Origin: Erigeron canadensis
Lineage: Eukaryota > Streptophyta > Magnoliopsida > Asterales > Asteraceae
Direction: 5' to 3'
Assembly: GCF_010389155.1 (NCBI RefSeq)
Contig: NC_057762.1
Span: 31,742,055-31,806,054, forward strand
DNA: 64,000 bases
Shown: in pieces, positions 16,870 to 30,368 of the stretch
Layout of the letters: each line of letters begins with the position of its first letter
How positions within the stretch are numbered: the stretch's first letter is position 1
The notes under the pieces: model-generated
What the model was told of the DNA's origin: nothing
What the model saw: only the letters and a program-made list of their open reading frames with translations
The model's database searches: none
Program-made: the position numbers and the translations under genes

Positions 16870-19342
16870 TTGTTATCTTTTGAGTTAAATAAATAAAAAA
16901 AAATTATACAAATTTTGTGTATTTAACATGAGTGTAGATCTTATATTATATTAGAATTTTAAATGGAACTTTTCATAAAGCGTTTTATATAATATATATA
17001 TATATATATATTATTGTAATCTCATTAAAGGCGAGGTCAATGAACAGTGTCACGTGCCATGTGGCGCTGTTCTATTGGTTCACCTGTATCCCGTGTTTTT
17101 TCCCAAATTTTATCATATCGGATTCCGTTAAATTTAATTTTTGTTCGGTTTTTTTTTGGTTTCCTACATAGTTTTTTTTGCTTTTGTGTTTTCTTTCTAT
17201 TAGTCCACCTATACCCTGCTTTTTTTCGGATTTTGCTATATCGGATCCCGTTAAGGTTATTTTTCTTTCGGTTTTTGTTGGTTTATTACATAGTTTTTTT
17301 GCTTTTGTGTTTTCTTTCTATTGGTTCATCGTATACCCCCCATCACTATTTAGATTTTGCCATTTTGGATCCCGTTTGGGGTTTTTTCTTGGTGTTCATC
17401 ATAGTTTTTGGCTTTTGTGTTCCGAATTAATATATTGAAAACTTTTACATAATATTTTATTTTTCCTCTGTTATTTCTATTTTCGTTAAGGTTATTTATG
17501 TTTTGGTTTTTCTTGGTTTTTTGATACCTTTTTTTTTGTTTATATGATCTCTTTTATTGGTTAATCATATACCCCGCATGACTATTTAAATTCTGACATT
17601 ACAGATCCCATTTTGAGTTTTTTTTTCATTTTTTTTGGCATGGTTATCAATAGTAACCATGCTTATTAAAACTTGACACGTGGCATCGGTTATAAAGTGA
17701 CACATCACACGTTTCTTATAGTTTGGATTTTGCCACATTGCATCCTGTTCGGATTTTGTCACGTCTTTTTCTTTTTTAGTTTTGTTTTTCCTTTTCGGAT
17801 TTTTTTATTACGCGTTACTTCTTTTGTTTTTTTCACACTTTTTATTTGTCATTCAACCTTATTGTGATACACCCCGTACCACTACTTGCATTTTGCTATA
17901 TCGCATCCACTTGATATTTGAATTAATATATTAATATTTTTGTCATGTCACATTCCGTTCAGGTTTCTACTACGGGTTACGTTTTGGTTTCTTGCATACT
18001 TTTAAACAAACATATTAATGACAAAATTATTTATAATTAAGCTGTCGAAAATTCACGACATATATACTAAAATAACGAACTGTTTCAACAAAGGAATTGA
18101 GACCCCGCAACGTGGGGTCCAAAATTTTCTAGTTATTATGAATTTTCTATGAAAAGTTATTACCTTGAACTCTTTAAGGCTTTAAGTATGTACTATGTAG
18201 CATCTGAGTGTTCAAAAGGCTTTTTCTGCCATGGTCCTATGGATTACCAACCGTAGCCCACTTCCAATAACAAAGTGTAAGAATTTCAAGCCCAAATTGA
18301 TGCATTAACGGATTAACCTGTATATTTTTTAATCTTTTTGTATTTTCATTTGTTATATATGTGACTGACGAGAAATCTTGCCATTTTCATTTACATAGAA
18401 AAATACACTATCTGATTATCACATATATTTTTTGTGTTATTTTTTTCCCCCATACTTTTAACTTTTAAGTTGAAAGATTTGTGTTTAAACTTAGTGGCTA
18501 GAGAATTCTATATTTCTATTTAGCATGTTAAAACAGATTTATTTAAAAATCATTCTTTTATAAATTACCAAAGTTAAATTACTTTCATATCAAATAGACA
18601 TTATATATATATTTTTATGTTGATGATGATGATGGTAGCCAATATAGCTAAATTAGTGTGTTCGAAAATAATAAAGGTGTGTCCAGAAATTATAAAGATA
18701 TGCGTTATTGATATGTAATGATCGTATGAGTACGAGTGTATGCATATATTAATAGCTCATCTTTTCTTTTTCTTTTTCAAGCAAATATAATAAGGGTTTT
18801 GCTAAACGCAGCTTTTAGTGCTGCAGTTAAGGTGCATTAAATAGTTGTATATTTATCATAAAAATTTAAGGATGAAATTTTAATATAGAAGATACAAAAT
18901 TTTTATGCAAGTTATAAAATGCATTTTTAAGATTTTTTTATTTGTATAAAAGGAAGAAACGAAAAGAATTAGAGGGAGAAGTATAATTATTTTTTGTTTC
19001 AAAAACTTTTTCCTCATTTTTGAGATGATTAGAAAAGTGTCTTCTCTAGTTTTTTCTTTCCACCTTTAAATTAAGTCTAAACAATACAAAGAGTTGCAAG
19101 AATTGCATTTAACATTTTTCATATAATAAAGCATAGCAATATGCCAAAACCGCTCATTCAATTCAACATGTTAAAAAAAGTAAATGGCAGTAATTCTTTA
19201 TTTATTTATAGATAACAGTACGTAAGATAATCGTTTTTATTAAGTGTTTAACTAAATATATCTACCAAAAGTTATTATATTTTCGGAACTGGATAGGATA
19301 AATATGAATCAATAGATCTAAATTAAATTTCCATGTAAAATT
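16870..19342. repeat. Copy 1 of a direct segmental duplication
   Basis: Sequence at 16900-17015 and 18140-19342 is repeated at 20525-20891 plus 22122-22745. Shared landmarks include the run from AAGTTATTACC through TCAAGCCCAAATT, and later TGACTGACGAGAAATCTTGCC. This copy carries a Helitron (17020-18132) that copy 2 lacks. Copy 2 carries a fold-back insertion and lacks about 235 bp present here near 18410-18640. Confidence 0.75.
17020..18132 (+). mobile_element. Non-autonomous Helitron with internal ~121-bp tandem repeats
   Basis: The 3' end has the Helitron signature: a hairpin GACCCC-GCAACGT-GGGGTC at 18101-18119, a short spacer, then CTAG at 18129-18132, followed by T. The proposed 5' end is TCTCATTAA after an A. 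The sequence is absent at the matching place in duplication copy 2 (about 20620-20650). No Rep/helicase coding is present. The interior has three to four diverged copies of a roughly 121-bp unit, each with CTATTGGTTCA-like, TACCCC-like and CGGATCCCGTT-like blocks. The 3' end is well supported; the 5' end is an inference. Confidence 0.65.
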
Positions 19343-20530
19343 GAGTAAATTACACGGATGGTATTTAAAGTATACCCCATATAACTCTTTTGATACAAAC
19401 TTTTAAATTTCCACTCGGACCATATCTAAACTTGCACTTTTCCACATTGATCATACCCAAAGTTTCACTTTTTCACTTGGATCATACCTATCACTCACGA
19501 TCGTCTATTTGGCCGTCAAGTCAAGCCACGTGTAGTTTAAAGGTTGTAAAAATATACAAATAAGTTGTAAAAATGAAAAAAATAAAAACAAAAAAAGATA
19601 CAAATAAGTTGTGAAAATGACAACGTCTTCATTATTCTCATCAATATAATAATAATAATAATAATAATAATAGGAAACTTTATATGCATGATTGTATCAA
19701 AATAGTAATAATAATAATAATAAAACTTTTTTTCATTGAAAACAAAAAAAATTATTTCTTCATAATAAATATATCTACCCAACTTAGTAAATGAAAAAAA
19801 AATTAATATAAATAAAACTCTAAAATTCTTTAACAATCATTTTACGGTAAATTACATGAATGATACCTGGAGTATACATGAAATTACGTGTTTGATACCT
19901 CACGTGCACGACACGTGACTTGACTTAACGACCAAATAGATGACCGTTAGTGATCGGTGTTTGCGCGATGCAGTGGTGATGACAGTGACATGTGGTGGTG
20001 ACGTGCGGCGGTAGCGGTGGTGGTGAAGGTGACAGTGGTTATGGCGATGTAATGGCGGCGACGTTGGCAATAACAAATGTTGACATGCGGCGGTAGCGCG
20101 GTGACCGTTAAGTCAAGTCACGTGCCGTGCACGTGAGGTATCAAACATGTAATTTCATGTATACTCCAGGTATCATCCATGTAATGTACCGTAAAAATGA
20201 TTGTTAAAAAATTTTAGAGTTTTATTTATATTAATTTTTTTTCATTTACTAAGTTGGGTAGATATATTTATTATGAAGAAGTATTTTTTTTTGTTTTCAA
20301 TGAAAAAGAGTTTTATTATTATTATTATTACTATTTTGATACAATCATGCATATAAAGTTTCCTATTATTATTATTATTATTATTATTATATTGATGAGA
20401 ATAATGAGGACGTTTTCATTTTCACAACTTATTTGTATCATTTTTTGTTTTTTTTTTGTTTTTACAATTTATTTGTATATTTTTAATACAAATAGACGTG
20501 AATCATATTATTCTCATCAATATAATAATA
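19343..20530. mobile_element. Fold-back element with ~0.4-kb inverted arms
   Basis: Arms at about 19543-19950 and 20096-20490 are near-perfect inverted copies, sharing an (ATT)n/(TAA)n run, GTTGGGTAGATATATTTATTATGAAGAA-like sequence and a CACGTGAGGTATCAAAC-like block. A GC-richer loop of about 145 bp separates them. The outer left end starts GAGTAAATTACAC, the same as the element at 20892, and lies exactly where duplication copy 1 stops matching copy 2. I could not define a target duplication. Apparent frames in the arms are low-complexity and not genes. Confidence 0.6.
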
Positions 20531-21535
20531 AAAAAAATGTATTATACAAAATTCTGTGTATTTGAGTGTAAGTCTCATATTATATTAGAATTCTTAATGG
20601 AAGTATTCATAAAGTGTTTTATATATATACTCTATTTCCAATAAAGTTATTACCTTTAAGGCTTTAAGTATGTACTATGTAGTTTCCGAGTGTTCAAAAG
20701 GTTTTTTCTGCCATCGTCCTAACTCCTATGGATTACCAACCGTAGCCACTTCCAATGACAAAAGTGTAAGAATTTCAAGCCCAAATTCATGCATTAACGG
20801 ATTAACCTCTTAGCGCCTATTTGTACTTGATGTGGGCTTCCCCTTTAAGCCATGTTTTCCTATAGTCATTCTGTATGTTTTTTAATCTTTTGAGTAAATT
20901 ACACTTTTCGTCCCTAAAGTTGGCACGTTTTTCACTTTTCATCCCTAAAGTTTAAAAATTACAATTTTGACCCTAAAGTTGGCCAATTTTTTCAATAACT
21001 GTCCCTCGCCAAATGTCGTTAAGTTTAAGCCGTTTTGTAGGTCACGTGCAACACACGTGAGGGACTGAAAGTGCAAAAAATTACAAGTTCAAGGACGAAA
21101 ACTGAAATTTACTTTTTTGTTCATCTTCTCCGGCTGACTTTCGTCGGAAAACTTGAAATGTCAATATCTCACTCGTTTCTTCGAATTAGACCACGAAACC
21201 ACCACCAAACTTCTCAAAATTAATTTCCGCACGAATCCTAACAAAAGTTGATCACCTTCAAACACCATACAAACCATCCCCACCTTTGATTTCCATCATA
21301 CGAGCACCACCTAGCTTTCAACACCCCAAGGTTTACTACCACGCCACAAACTGTTCACCACCACTCGACCACCTCTCCAACATCCCTCGGTTCATCATCA
21401 TTCCACGATTACCACTCCATCAATCTCTTTCTTTCTTCTACCTCACGACCCACACACATATAGATATAGTTGGTATATGCTTCACTGAGCATCACCGAGT
21501 TCCAACACCACGATTCACCACCTTTCTCTTGAATC

Positions 21536-21576
<41 letters not shown>

Positions 21577-22745
21577 TGTGTGTGGGTCGTGAGGTAGAAG
21601 AAAGAAAGAGATTGATGGAGTGGTAATCGTGGAATGATGATGAACTGAGGGATGTTAAAGAGGTGGTCGAGTGGTGGTGAACCGTGAGGTGTTGAAAGCT
21701 AGGTGGTGCTCGTATGATGGAAATCAAAGGTGGGGATGGTTTGTATGGTGTTTGAAGGTGATCAACTTTTGTTAGGACTCGTGCGGAAATTAATTTTGAG
21801 AAGTTTGGTGGTGGTTTCGTGGTCTAATTCGAAGAAACGAGTGAGATATTGACATTTCAAGTTTTCCGACGAAAGTCGGCCGGAGAAGATGAACAGAAAA
21901 GTAAATTTCAGTTTTCGTCCTTGAACTTGTAATTTTTTGCACTTTCAGTCCCTCACGTGTGTTGCACGTGACCTACTTAACGGCTGAAACTTAACGACGT
22001 TTGGCGAGGGACGGTTATTGAAAAAATTGGCCAACTTTAGGGTCAAATTTGTAATTTTTAAACTTTAGGGATGAAAAGGGAAAAACGTGCCAACTTTAGA
22101 GACGAAAAGTGTAATTTACTCTAATCTTTTTGTGTTTTCATTTGTTATATGACTGACGAGAAATCTTGCCATTTTCATTTTCATAGAAAAATACACCATC
22201 TAAATTAGTGTGTTCGAAAATAATAAAGGTGTGTTCGAAAATAATAAAGATATATGCGTTATTGATATGTAATGATCGTATGAGTACGGGTGTATGCATA
22301 TATTAATAGCTCATTTTTTCCTTTTCTTTTTTGAGTAAATATAAGAAGTGCTTTGCTAAATGCAGTTTTTAGGGCTGCACTTATGGTGTATTAAATAGTT
22401 GTACACTTATAATAAAATTCATGGTAAACTTTTAATATAAAACGTACAAACTTTTTATGCAAGTTAAATACAACATAAAAGCTACATTTAACATTTTTCA
22501 TACAATATAGCATAGCAATATCAGTATGTATCAACCGCTCATTCAATTCAATATGTCAAAAAAAGTATATGGCAGTAATTCTTTATTTATTACTTGATAA
22601 TAACAGTAAGATAATCGTTCATAAATTACATGATACATTAAGTGTTTAACTAAATATATCTAGCAAAAGTTATTATATATCCGGGACTGGATAGGATAAA
22701 TATGAATCGATACATCTAAATAAAATTTCCATATAAAATTTGTCC
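20525..22745. repeat. Copy 2 of the direct segmental duplication
   Basis: It matches 16900-19342 once the 1230-bp fold-back element at 20892-22121 is removed. Its uninterrupted partner at 18318-18350 serves as an empty site for that insertion. Confidence 0.75.
20892..22121. mobile_element. 1230-bp Mutator-like fold-back element with 9-bp target duplication
   Basis: Almost the whole element is one inverted repeat. The left arm begins GAGTAAATTACACTTTTCG and the right arm ends with its reverse complement; both arms stay similar to a loop near 21460-21580 that contains a (TG)n run at about 21546-21572. It is flanked by TAATCTTTT at 20883-20891 and 22122-22130. The unoccupied sequence is seen in duplication copy 1 at about 18330. 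A 9-bp duplication and long TIRs fit a non-autonomous Mutator-like element; no transposase is encoded. Confidence 0.85.
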
Positions 22746-23363
22746 ATAAATTGTTGAACTATTTAAGATTTGAGTTATACGAAATATAAATTTGTTCATT
22801 AAATTTATAAAACAACAATTTTATTCAAATTTAGTTATATTTTCTCGTAGAAATAAAATAATAAATTATGTTATATATTAAATTTGTAAACCATCAAGAA
22901 TTAATTAAGAACTAAAATCAAGAGATACCGGCCCGTAATAGAAAACAATAATTATCTTCTCCTTATTCAAGTCGGACTAGAAATTAACAATAATTTATTT
23001 GAAGTAAGGATATGTGTCATAATTAGTTTCATTATTGGCTAATTCCTTACAGATATACCTTTTGGTAAGAAACGTCCCGCAGCCATCCTAGTACATTTAC
23101 AACTCGCCCATCCTTATATATATACCAACTCTACCTATTAGCTAGCAATGTGAGTCTTTACAATATTATGACATATATGTAAATTAATTAATGCTTATCG
23201 ATCGAAAAACCATTTATACATAGAATTATTATTATCACTGCCCTTTCGCTCTCTCCATCTATTGAGATACCTCAACGGTCGATCTCGTTGCAAAACAACT
23301 ATATCATTAGTAGGTGCACATATATATGTTGGTTTGATATATATCGAATAATAATAATTAATA
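22746..23363. other. 5' flank of the glycosyltransferase gene
   Basis: AT-rich. A TATATATATA stretch near 23115 could be the TATA region about 250 bp before the start codon. Nothing else recognised. Confidence 0.4.
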
Positions 23364-26008
23364 ATGGCGTGGTTGATGTACTTTGTGTTTTGGATGTTGT
23401 TGGTGATGAATGGTGGTGCGACGGTGGTGACAGATGATGAGCATCATAAGGGAGTTACGATGAAGAAAATTAGAAATAGGAACGCGTACGCGACAATGAT
23501 GTATATGGGGACGCCAAGAGACTACGAGTTCTACGTTGCTATTCGAGTCATGTTACGATCTCTTTCAAGGGTTCGTGTTGATGCTGATCTTGTTGTCATT
23601 GCTTCCATGGACGTTCCTCTTGATTGGGTTCATGCTTTGTAAGTTTATTTATTTCAATTACCTCTCTCTCTCTATATATTTTTTTTCAATGGATTAATTT
23701 TGCTTCTATCCATAGACATTGCGATAAACATATTTTTTTTAAAAAATAATTAATTATGACACATATGCATGAGTCAAACACCGTAATCTAGAATAATTTT
23801 GTTAAAAAAAATTTATTTATTTATTACCTTTTATATTGTATATGTATGGTATATATGTTGGTTACCTATATATGGAATTCAAGGTGGTAATCGAGCAGAT
23901 TACAGAAATAATTTAAAATTAATTAGTAGATATATATATGCTGTTAAACATAAAGTACAGATGGGCCAATAGTTATTACATAATTAACATCAATTTCGAT
24001 ACACGTTATTTTAATTTAAATTCGGGATAAAAAGAATCTTTCGTTTCGTAGGCTTGTTCTTGGTCAAGTTAATTGACTGTTTCTTAAAGCTATGTATACA
24101 TAGCGGTCTATCTAATAAGAATAGAGATAACAAGTTAAAAGAAACAAAAGAAGAATTAAAAGTTTTCCTATATCAATATATATATATATATTGCCAAAGA
24201 ATAGGACAAATATGACAACTTGACATGGAGTAATATAGATCAGGACTTAGTTGTTGTTGATTGATATTTAAAAGGCAAGTTTAATTTATAAAAAGGTTTT
24301 GGTCGTAGAGTGTGGATGTATTTTTCGATCAGTTGTATATAGAGAATTAATTAAAGATATACATTATTGCTTTTTATTTATTTATTTTCTATTACAAATT
24401 TCCGCTCTTATTTTTTAGTAATTTTTAAATAAATGGATAACATAATAAAAATCTTTAATTTTACAAAATTTTAAAAGTTAAATGATCGAACTTTATACAA
24501 AATTTGAAAGATTGGTGACCATATAATTGTACATAAAAAGGTGAATATGTATAATGTGAAAATGCATTGACATTTTAATTAATACACAAATGCTTATTGT
24601 AAATGATGATATATGATGTACTTATAATATATGTTTGCATCAAAATTGCAGGGAACAAGAAGATGGGGCAAAAGTAGTGAGAGTTGAGAACCTAAATAAC
24701 CCATACATAAGTGATATGCATCATAACAGATTCAAATTAACACTAAACAAGATCTACGCATGGAACTTAGTCGAATACGACAGGGTTGTTATGCTTGATG
24801 CCGATAATCTTTTTCTCCAAAACACGGACGAACTCTTTCAATGTGGCCAGTTTTGCGCGGTCTTCATTAACCCTTGCATCTTCCATACCGGTCTTTTTGT
24901 GTTACAACCATCAGAAAAAGTTTTTAAAAACATGTTACACGACATAGCTACCGTGAGAGATAATCCAGACGGCGCTGATCAAGGTTTTATCGGAGGCTAT
25001 TTCCATGACCTTCTTGATCAACCCATGTTCCATCCACCATCTAATGGTACCAAACTTGATGGTCACTTTAGACTCCCTTTGGGTTACCAAATGGATGCCA
25101 CTTATTATTGTAAGTCCTTTATACATATTCAAACAATTTATATCTACAATTATATTATATGCTTTAATTCTGATATTGTATATGTCTAATTGTATGAGCA
25201 GATCTTAGATTAAGATGGAACGTACCATGTGGACCAAACAGTGTGATCACATTTCCGGGTGCATCATGGTTAAAGCCGTGGTACTGGTGGTCATGGCCCG
25301 TTTTACCTCTTGGCATCCAATGGCATGAACAACGACGACATACTCTAGGGTACGTACGTATGCTTAACGCATAATTATCTTATTACAACATATATGTAGA
25401 GAAGTCTTTTTTACAATGGCCTTTTTGATGGGTTAATATTTACTGAGTTATGTTCTGTTTTTGACAGGTATGATGGAGAGATGCTTTCGGTACTAATCCA
25501 AGCTATTATCTACCTAAGCATTATACCAATCAGTCGTTTGATTCGCCCAAACCTTACCAAGTTGTGCTATCGACCTGCAGACAAAAACATAATGACCCTC
25601 ATCCAAACAAGCCTTAAGGCAATAGGCATTATGTTTATATCCTATACACTCCCATTTTTGCCAATCCCTCATACAATCCATCCAATATTAGGGTGGGGTT
25701 TATACTTGCTAGGTTCCTTTGCACTCTCATGTTTAGCCATCAATGCCTTTCATCTGCCAATACTACCTGTCTTGACGCCTTGGCTTGGTATCCTAGGAGT
25801 CCTTTTCGTTATGGCTTGCCCGTGGTATAATGATGGCGTTGTGAGGGCATTGTCGATTTTTGCATATGCATTTTGTGCGGCGCCGTTTTTGTGGACTTCA
25901 TTGGGAAGAATTGTATCATCCCTTCAAACGTCACTCGAAAGGGAAGGTTTTTTGCCAACTAGACTCAGTGATTCGACTCTGCCAAACGGTTTCAACAAGT
26001 TGTATTGA
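23364..26008 (+). CDS. GT8 glycosyltransferase, PGSIP7/8 type (putative glucuronosyltransferase)
   Basis: Complete 4-exon gene for a 473-aa protein. Exons 23364-23638, 24652-25109, 25202-25349 and 25468-26008 are all GT-AG and in phase. It belongs to the plant glycogenin-like (PGSIP/GUX) branch of GT8. Its closest recalled relatives are PGSIP7/PGSIP8 and, more distantly, the sphingolipid glucuronosyltransferase IPUT1, which also have a C-terminal multi-helix membrane region. An N-terminal hydrophobic segment (about residues 3-20) acts as signal peptide or anchor, followed by the catalytic domain starting NAYATMMYMG. The metal-binding DxD is D141-A142-D143, with NPCIFHTGLFVLQPS and NPDGADQGF further on, and a KPW motif closes the sugar-nucleotide site. 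Exon 4 encodes several hydrophobic helices. Expected location is Golgi or ER membrane; donor and acceptor are inferred. Intron 1 is about 1.0 kb and AT-rich. It could be another GUX-like enzyme, but the membrane-spanning tail argues for PGSIP6-8. Confidence 0.93.
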
Positions 26009-27118
26009 CATCAACCGTTGTATTAGTTAGATAAATAGGGACTGGATTTATTTAAGTATATGTAGCCATGTAGGTATTTCTCTTTTTCCTTTTTTCTTTT
26101 TGGTGTGAATTGAGAACATTTGTAAACAAGAGTGGTGTAATTAAGGTACTATTTTTATGGAAGACAAATATATACTATTTTTATAGCATACTATAAAGTC
26201 GAACCTCACACCAAACCATTTATGGACTTAAAACCATTTAAGGAAAACATATACGTATGAAACAGAGAAGGGAATAGGAAGCCCATACAAACCACTTGGA
26301 TTTGAATTGATCGTGATACATTTCATACCATTTTTTTCCCCAGTAAAGTAGGATATAAAGTGAATATGGAACCACCATGATTTGGATGTTTATTGATGTG
26401 TTTACACTTATAAAGTTTCAATTGATATTTATTCAATACGTTATGTACAGTTATTGTATAACTTTAATATTTAATGTCGATTTGAATGGTCGATGATGTT
26501 TGAAAATTTTATTTTAATTAGAATTTACTATAACTGTTTGATATTATTTTCGAAGGTTTTAAGTTTTGATACCTTTTAGTATTAGATTTTTAAAAAAAAT
26601 TATTATTACCCTTTTCACCAAACTATGAGTTTGACTAATCGACTCGATTAAAATGAATGAACTCAATCAGTTAATGGCTTAATGCAACTGATTGTATTAC
26701 CAAATCAGTTCAAATTGAAAACACTTTGGTATTTAAATGAATAAAATATGTATCTTTCATTTCATATAAAAGTGTATCTATGAATTTTATAATGACTGTA
26801 TAAGTATTTAGTGCAGTTTAAGGAAAAGTTTTGATGACTTTGTTTAAAAAAAACCAATAAAATAAATATATCATACAAAAACTTTTGTACAATATCAACG
26901 TTTTTTTTAATGAGTAGCACCAAATTTTGCGCCATATATGGCCTACATAACCCTTACACGCGCGCACTCCTTGTATGGTCTTCCCCAATGAATTAATCAA
27001 AATCTGACTCTTGTTCTAAAATGAAAACCTTCCTATTCTCCACACACAATCTCAAACCACCACAATCAATTACTTTAACCACCACAACCCTCAAACCCTA
27101 ATTACACGTCATCACCAT
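26009..27118. other. Intergenic between glycosyltransferase and R3H genes
   Basis: The first roughly 150 bp is likely 3' UTR of the glycosyltransferase. The last roughly 100 bp, rich in ACCACAA, is likely 5' UTR of the R3H gene. Nothing else recognised. Confidence 0.5.
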
Positions 27119-30100
27119 ATGAACGCTTCAGTAGACAATCTGGAACAACCACCACCACCACCGGAATCATGGGAGGTCGCTGACGTGGATGCTAGTGTGA
27201 GCAGGTTAATGCTGAATTCAAAACATAATAATAATAATTTATCACCTGATTTAAGTAGGAACTGTTATTCGGATTCGGGTTTGGTAGCTCCGGTTAAGTC
27301 GTATTGTGTTGATCAGTTCCTTGTTGATGCTTTACAAAACCCTAGGGAACGCCTTTCAGGTTTCCGTTTTCGTTTCGTATCTGTTTGTTTATAATAAATT
27401 AGTTATTTAGGACTATATAAGTGTGTTTAAATTGCCTTTATTGTGTGTATCAGATTATTGTCGTTTGACCCAAATGTAAGCAGCCTATCCGTCCCGATAC
27501 CTCTTATGACCTTTTCCGAATCCTTCCCGTGGCCGACCCTAAGATTTTGGTTTCAAATTTACATCTTTTTGGAGGATACTAGACTACCTTGGTGGTGGTT
27601 TCGTTGCTATTGATGACTTTGGTTAGCTTTTCGCCTTATCTACAGGCATATATCCGGATGTTGGGTTATTAGACTTCATATGTAAGATGTACACGATAGA
27701 TAGTTTGGAAGTTGGATACAGTTGATAGCAAAACATGTGGTTGATCATTTGTATAGGAAAGACGTCTAATAAACGGGCTACTTGTGTTGACCTATCTACG
27801 ACCCAGTCCAATTATATCGCTAGGTATTTAGTAAAGCTTATATGTTGAGATATTGAATATCCTCGATGAACACGGTAAATCTTAGGGTGCAAATATAAAC
27901 AAGTGTAGGATACTTGGAAGATACATGATATATATTAAGGAATTAACATAAGAACGTGTATTAATGTTATCAACTTTGAGATAAGTATTTGAGTTTATTA
28001 GCAGTAACATTCGATTTTTTTAATTGGTAGTTTTAAATGGGTTGGCAGGTTAAGAATAGATTAGGAAGGTCTACTGGACGCCAGCTTATTGCTTTAGTTT
28101 GTTAGTCTTGTCGACCCATTTACAACCCAAACCCATTTTGTCCCAACTCCAACCCGTTACTTTTATGTTGTCTTCCCAGAGTGTCGGAAATGGCCACCTC
28201 CATTGAAACATGACAATAAGCTGTAATGTGATGCTAATTATTGTGTTCACTGTTGCTTTAAATTACTATTTTTAACATGCATAATTCTTTATGGCCAAAA
28301 ATGAAGATGTCATTGAATACTAGTACAGGAGTGGAGTAGTGGTCTGTTTTGTTTCTTACATCTTCCTTTGAACCCTTTCGGTAATCACATGTTTTTGAAA
28401 GCATTATCATTTTTTCCCAATCCTCCCCCCCCCCCCCCCCACAAAAAAAATAAAATCTTGCAAGTTTTCCAAGTAATGGTAAATAAAGTTTTTTTGCCCG
28501 CCTCTGTTTATCTTCTATTTGATATAATCACCACGACCAAAACATTGTAATCAGTATGTAATGGAAATGAATATATAAGTTTCATATTTTCTTTACCAAG
28601 CCTGATGATTGATTAAGAACGGAGATTTGAATGAATGACTTTGTAGAAGCTAGACAAATTTATTTGTTGGGCTCCAAAGGAATCACCGTGTAAAGGCTTT
28701 TCTACCTCTGAAGATGAAGGCTTGCTTTAAATTCTACTTGTTTTTGTACTATCTTGCATTTGATGATGTAGATATTTTTATGTACCTTGTCGTAGGACAC
28801 CTGCTATCCGTTAAGTAAAGGAAGGAAATATTCAGATAGTTGTTACAAATAAGAATCACATTTTATGCCGAATGAATGGGTTACCATATCTCTTATTGAA
28901 AGTAGTCTTTCTTATTAAATTACAAACATGGGTTTTTCTTACATTAGCTCTTTAAGGTCTTGTTATTTATCTGTAACTTCAAGATATCACCACCGTGGTA
29001 TAAGAATCTCAAAACACGATGATCAATTGAACTGTCCAAGTATATTTGATTTGTTCATTAATGAATGAACACATATGCTTATTATATTCTGTTCCAGTTT
29101 TAAGGATGGAGCAGGATGTAGAGAAGTTCATTAGAGATCCTTCACAACATCAAATGGAGTTTCAACAGCTGCCTACTTCTTATTTGCGGTTAGCTGCTCA
29201 TCGTGTAGCTCAGCACTATTCTCTTCAATCCACAGTCTTACTTGACAGCAGCCTTCCTGATGGTTCTGGTTCCAGAATTATTGTTCACAAGACTTCTGAA
29301 TGCAGTATTCCTTCCATGCGTTTGGCTGACATCCCCGTAAAGTTACCAACCGATGAATCCAGCAACAATGTTGTTAAAGTTGCAATCAAACAAAGGCCAA
29401 ATAAGAAATCACAAATTCTTGGAGCAAATTCTGATATGCAAAGGAGCAATAGCTTGAAAAGTGTTGAAGAGAGGAAAGAAGATTATAATCGAGCACGTGC
29501 AAGAATATTTAATTCTAGTAGCTCTAGCTCCAATGTGAATCAAGAGACCGATCCAAGGAGGCAAGAAGTGTTCCGCCACGGTTCTTTAGGGGCATTAGGG
29601 GTGGAAGAAGCTTATTCTTCAACCGGAGCGGATGTGAATAGTGGCAGGGATTCTGTTGATTTCTCTAGAGGTACCATTAGGTCAGGTGAAAGTAGGACAG
29701 AGGAGCCAATTAGTAGGTCTAGGGGTAATAGTAAAGTGGCTATTTTTCGGGATCCTGAAGTTGAGCGAAATGACCCTGATTATGATAGGAGCTATGACAG
29801 GTATGCTAATATTCATAGTCTTTTTCATTGAACTTTGAACTATTTGTACAGTCATTGCCAATCTACCATATGACTTTTGAATCATTTTTTAACTATTAAA
29901 GGAGGTAAAAGAGGTTGACTTGGCGGGACAGGTAAAGGGTCAATACAATTAATTTCTAGGCGCGGGCCAAAATGGTTGGGCTGACTCAAACTTTTTTTAT
30001 TGAAAAATGGTCAATTATTATATTAAGAAACTCCCATGTCAGGCAAATATGATCAAATTTTGTTAAATTCTAATTCTTTGAATAGAAATGTTTTGAAGGT

Positions 30101-30319
30101 TTTATGCATTACGCCAAATTTGTACAGCTTAGTACTCATTTGACTCCTTCCGTTATCATCTATTTTTGATTTTTATATGTTGGATATAACACATAACCAG
30201 AACCTATCCGTTCAATTTTAAGTAAATGAGTCAGATTTAAATCCTCAAGTAACTACAGTAGTTTGGACCAGCTATTGATATATCATATTTGGCTTTGTTT
30301 TCTTATTACTTACTTAAAT

Positions 30320-30368
<49 letters not shown>

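Noticed and set aside
17047..17438. 127- and 86-codon overlapping frames with hydrophobic Phe-rich sequence
   Set aside because: They fall in T-rich tandem units of the Helitron and are low complexity.
19537..20565. Two similar frames on opposite strands rich in Tyr and Ile runs
   Set aside because: They are the two arms of the fold-back element translated through trinucleotide runs.
21286..21727. Frames over the hairpin loop at 21.3-21.7 kb
   Set aside because: They mirror each other on both strands of the inverted repeat and include a (TG)n run.
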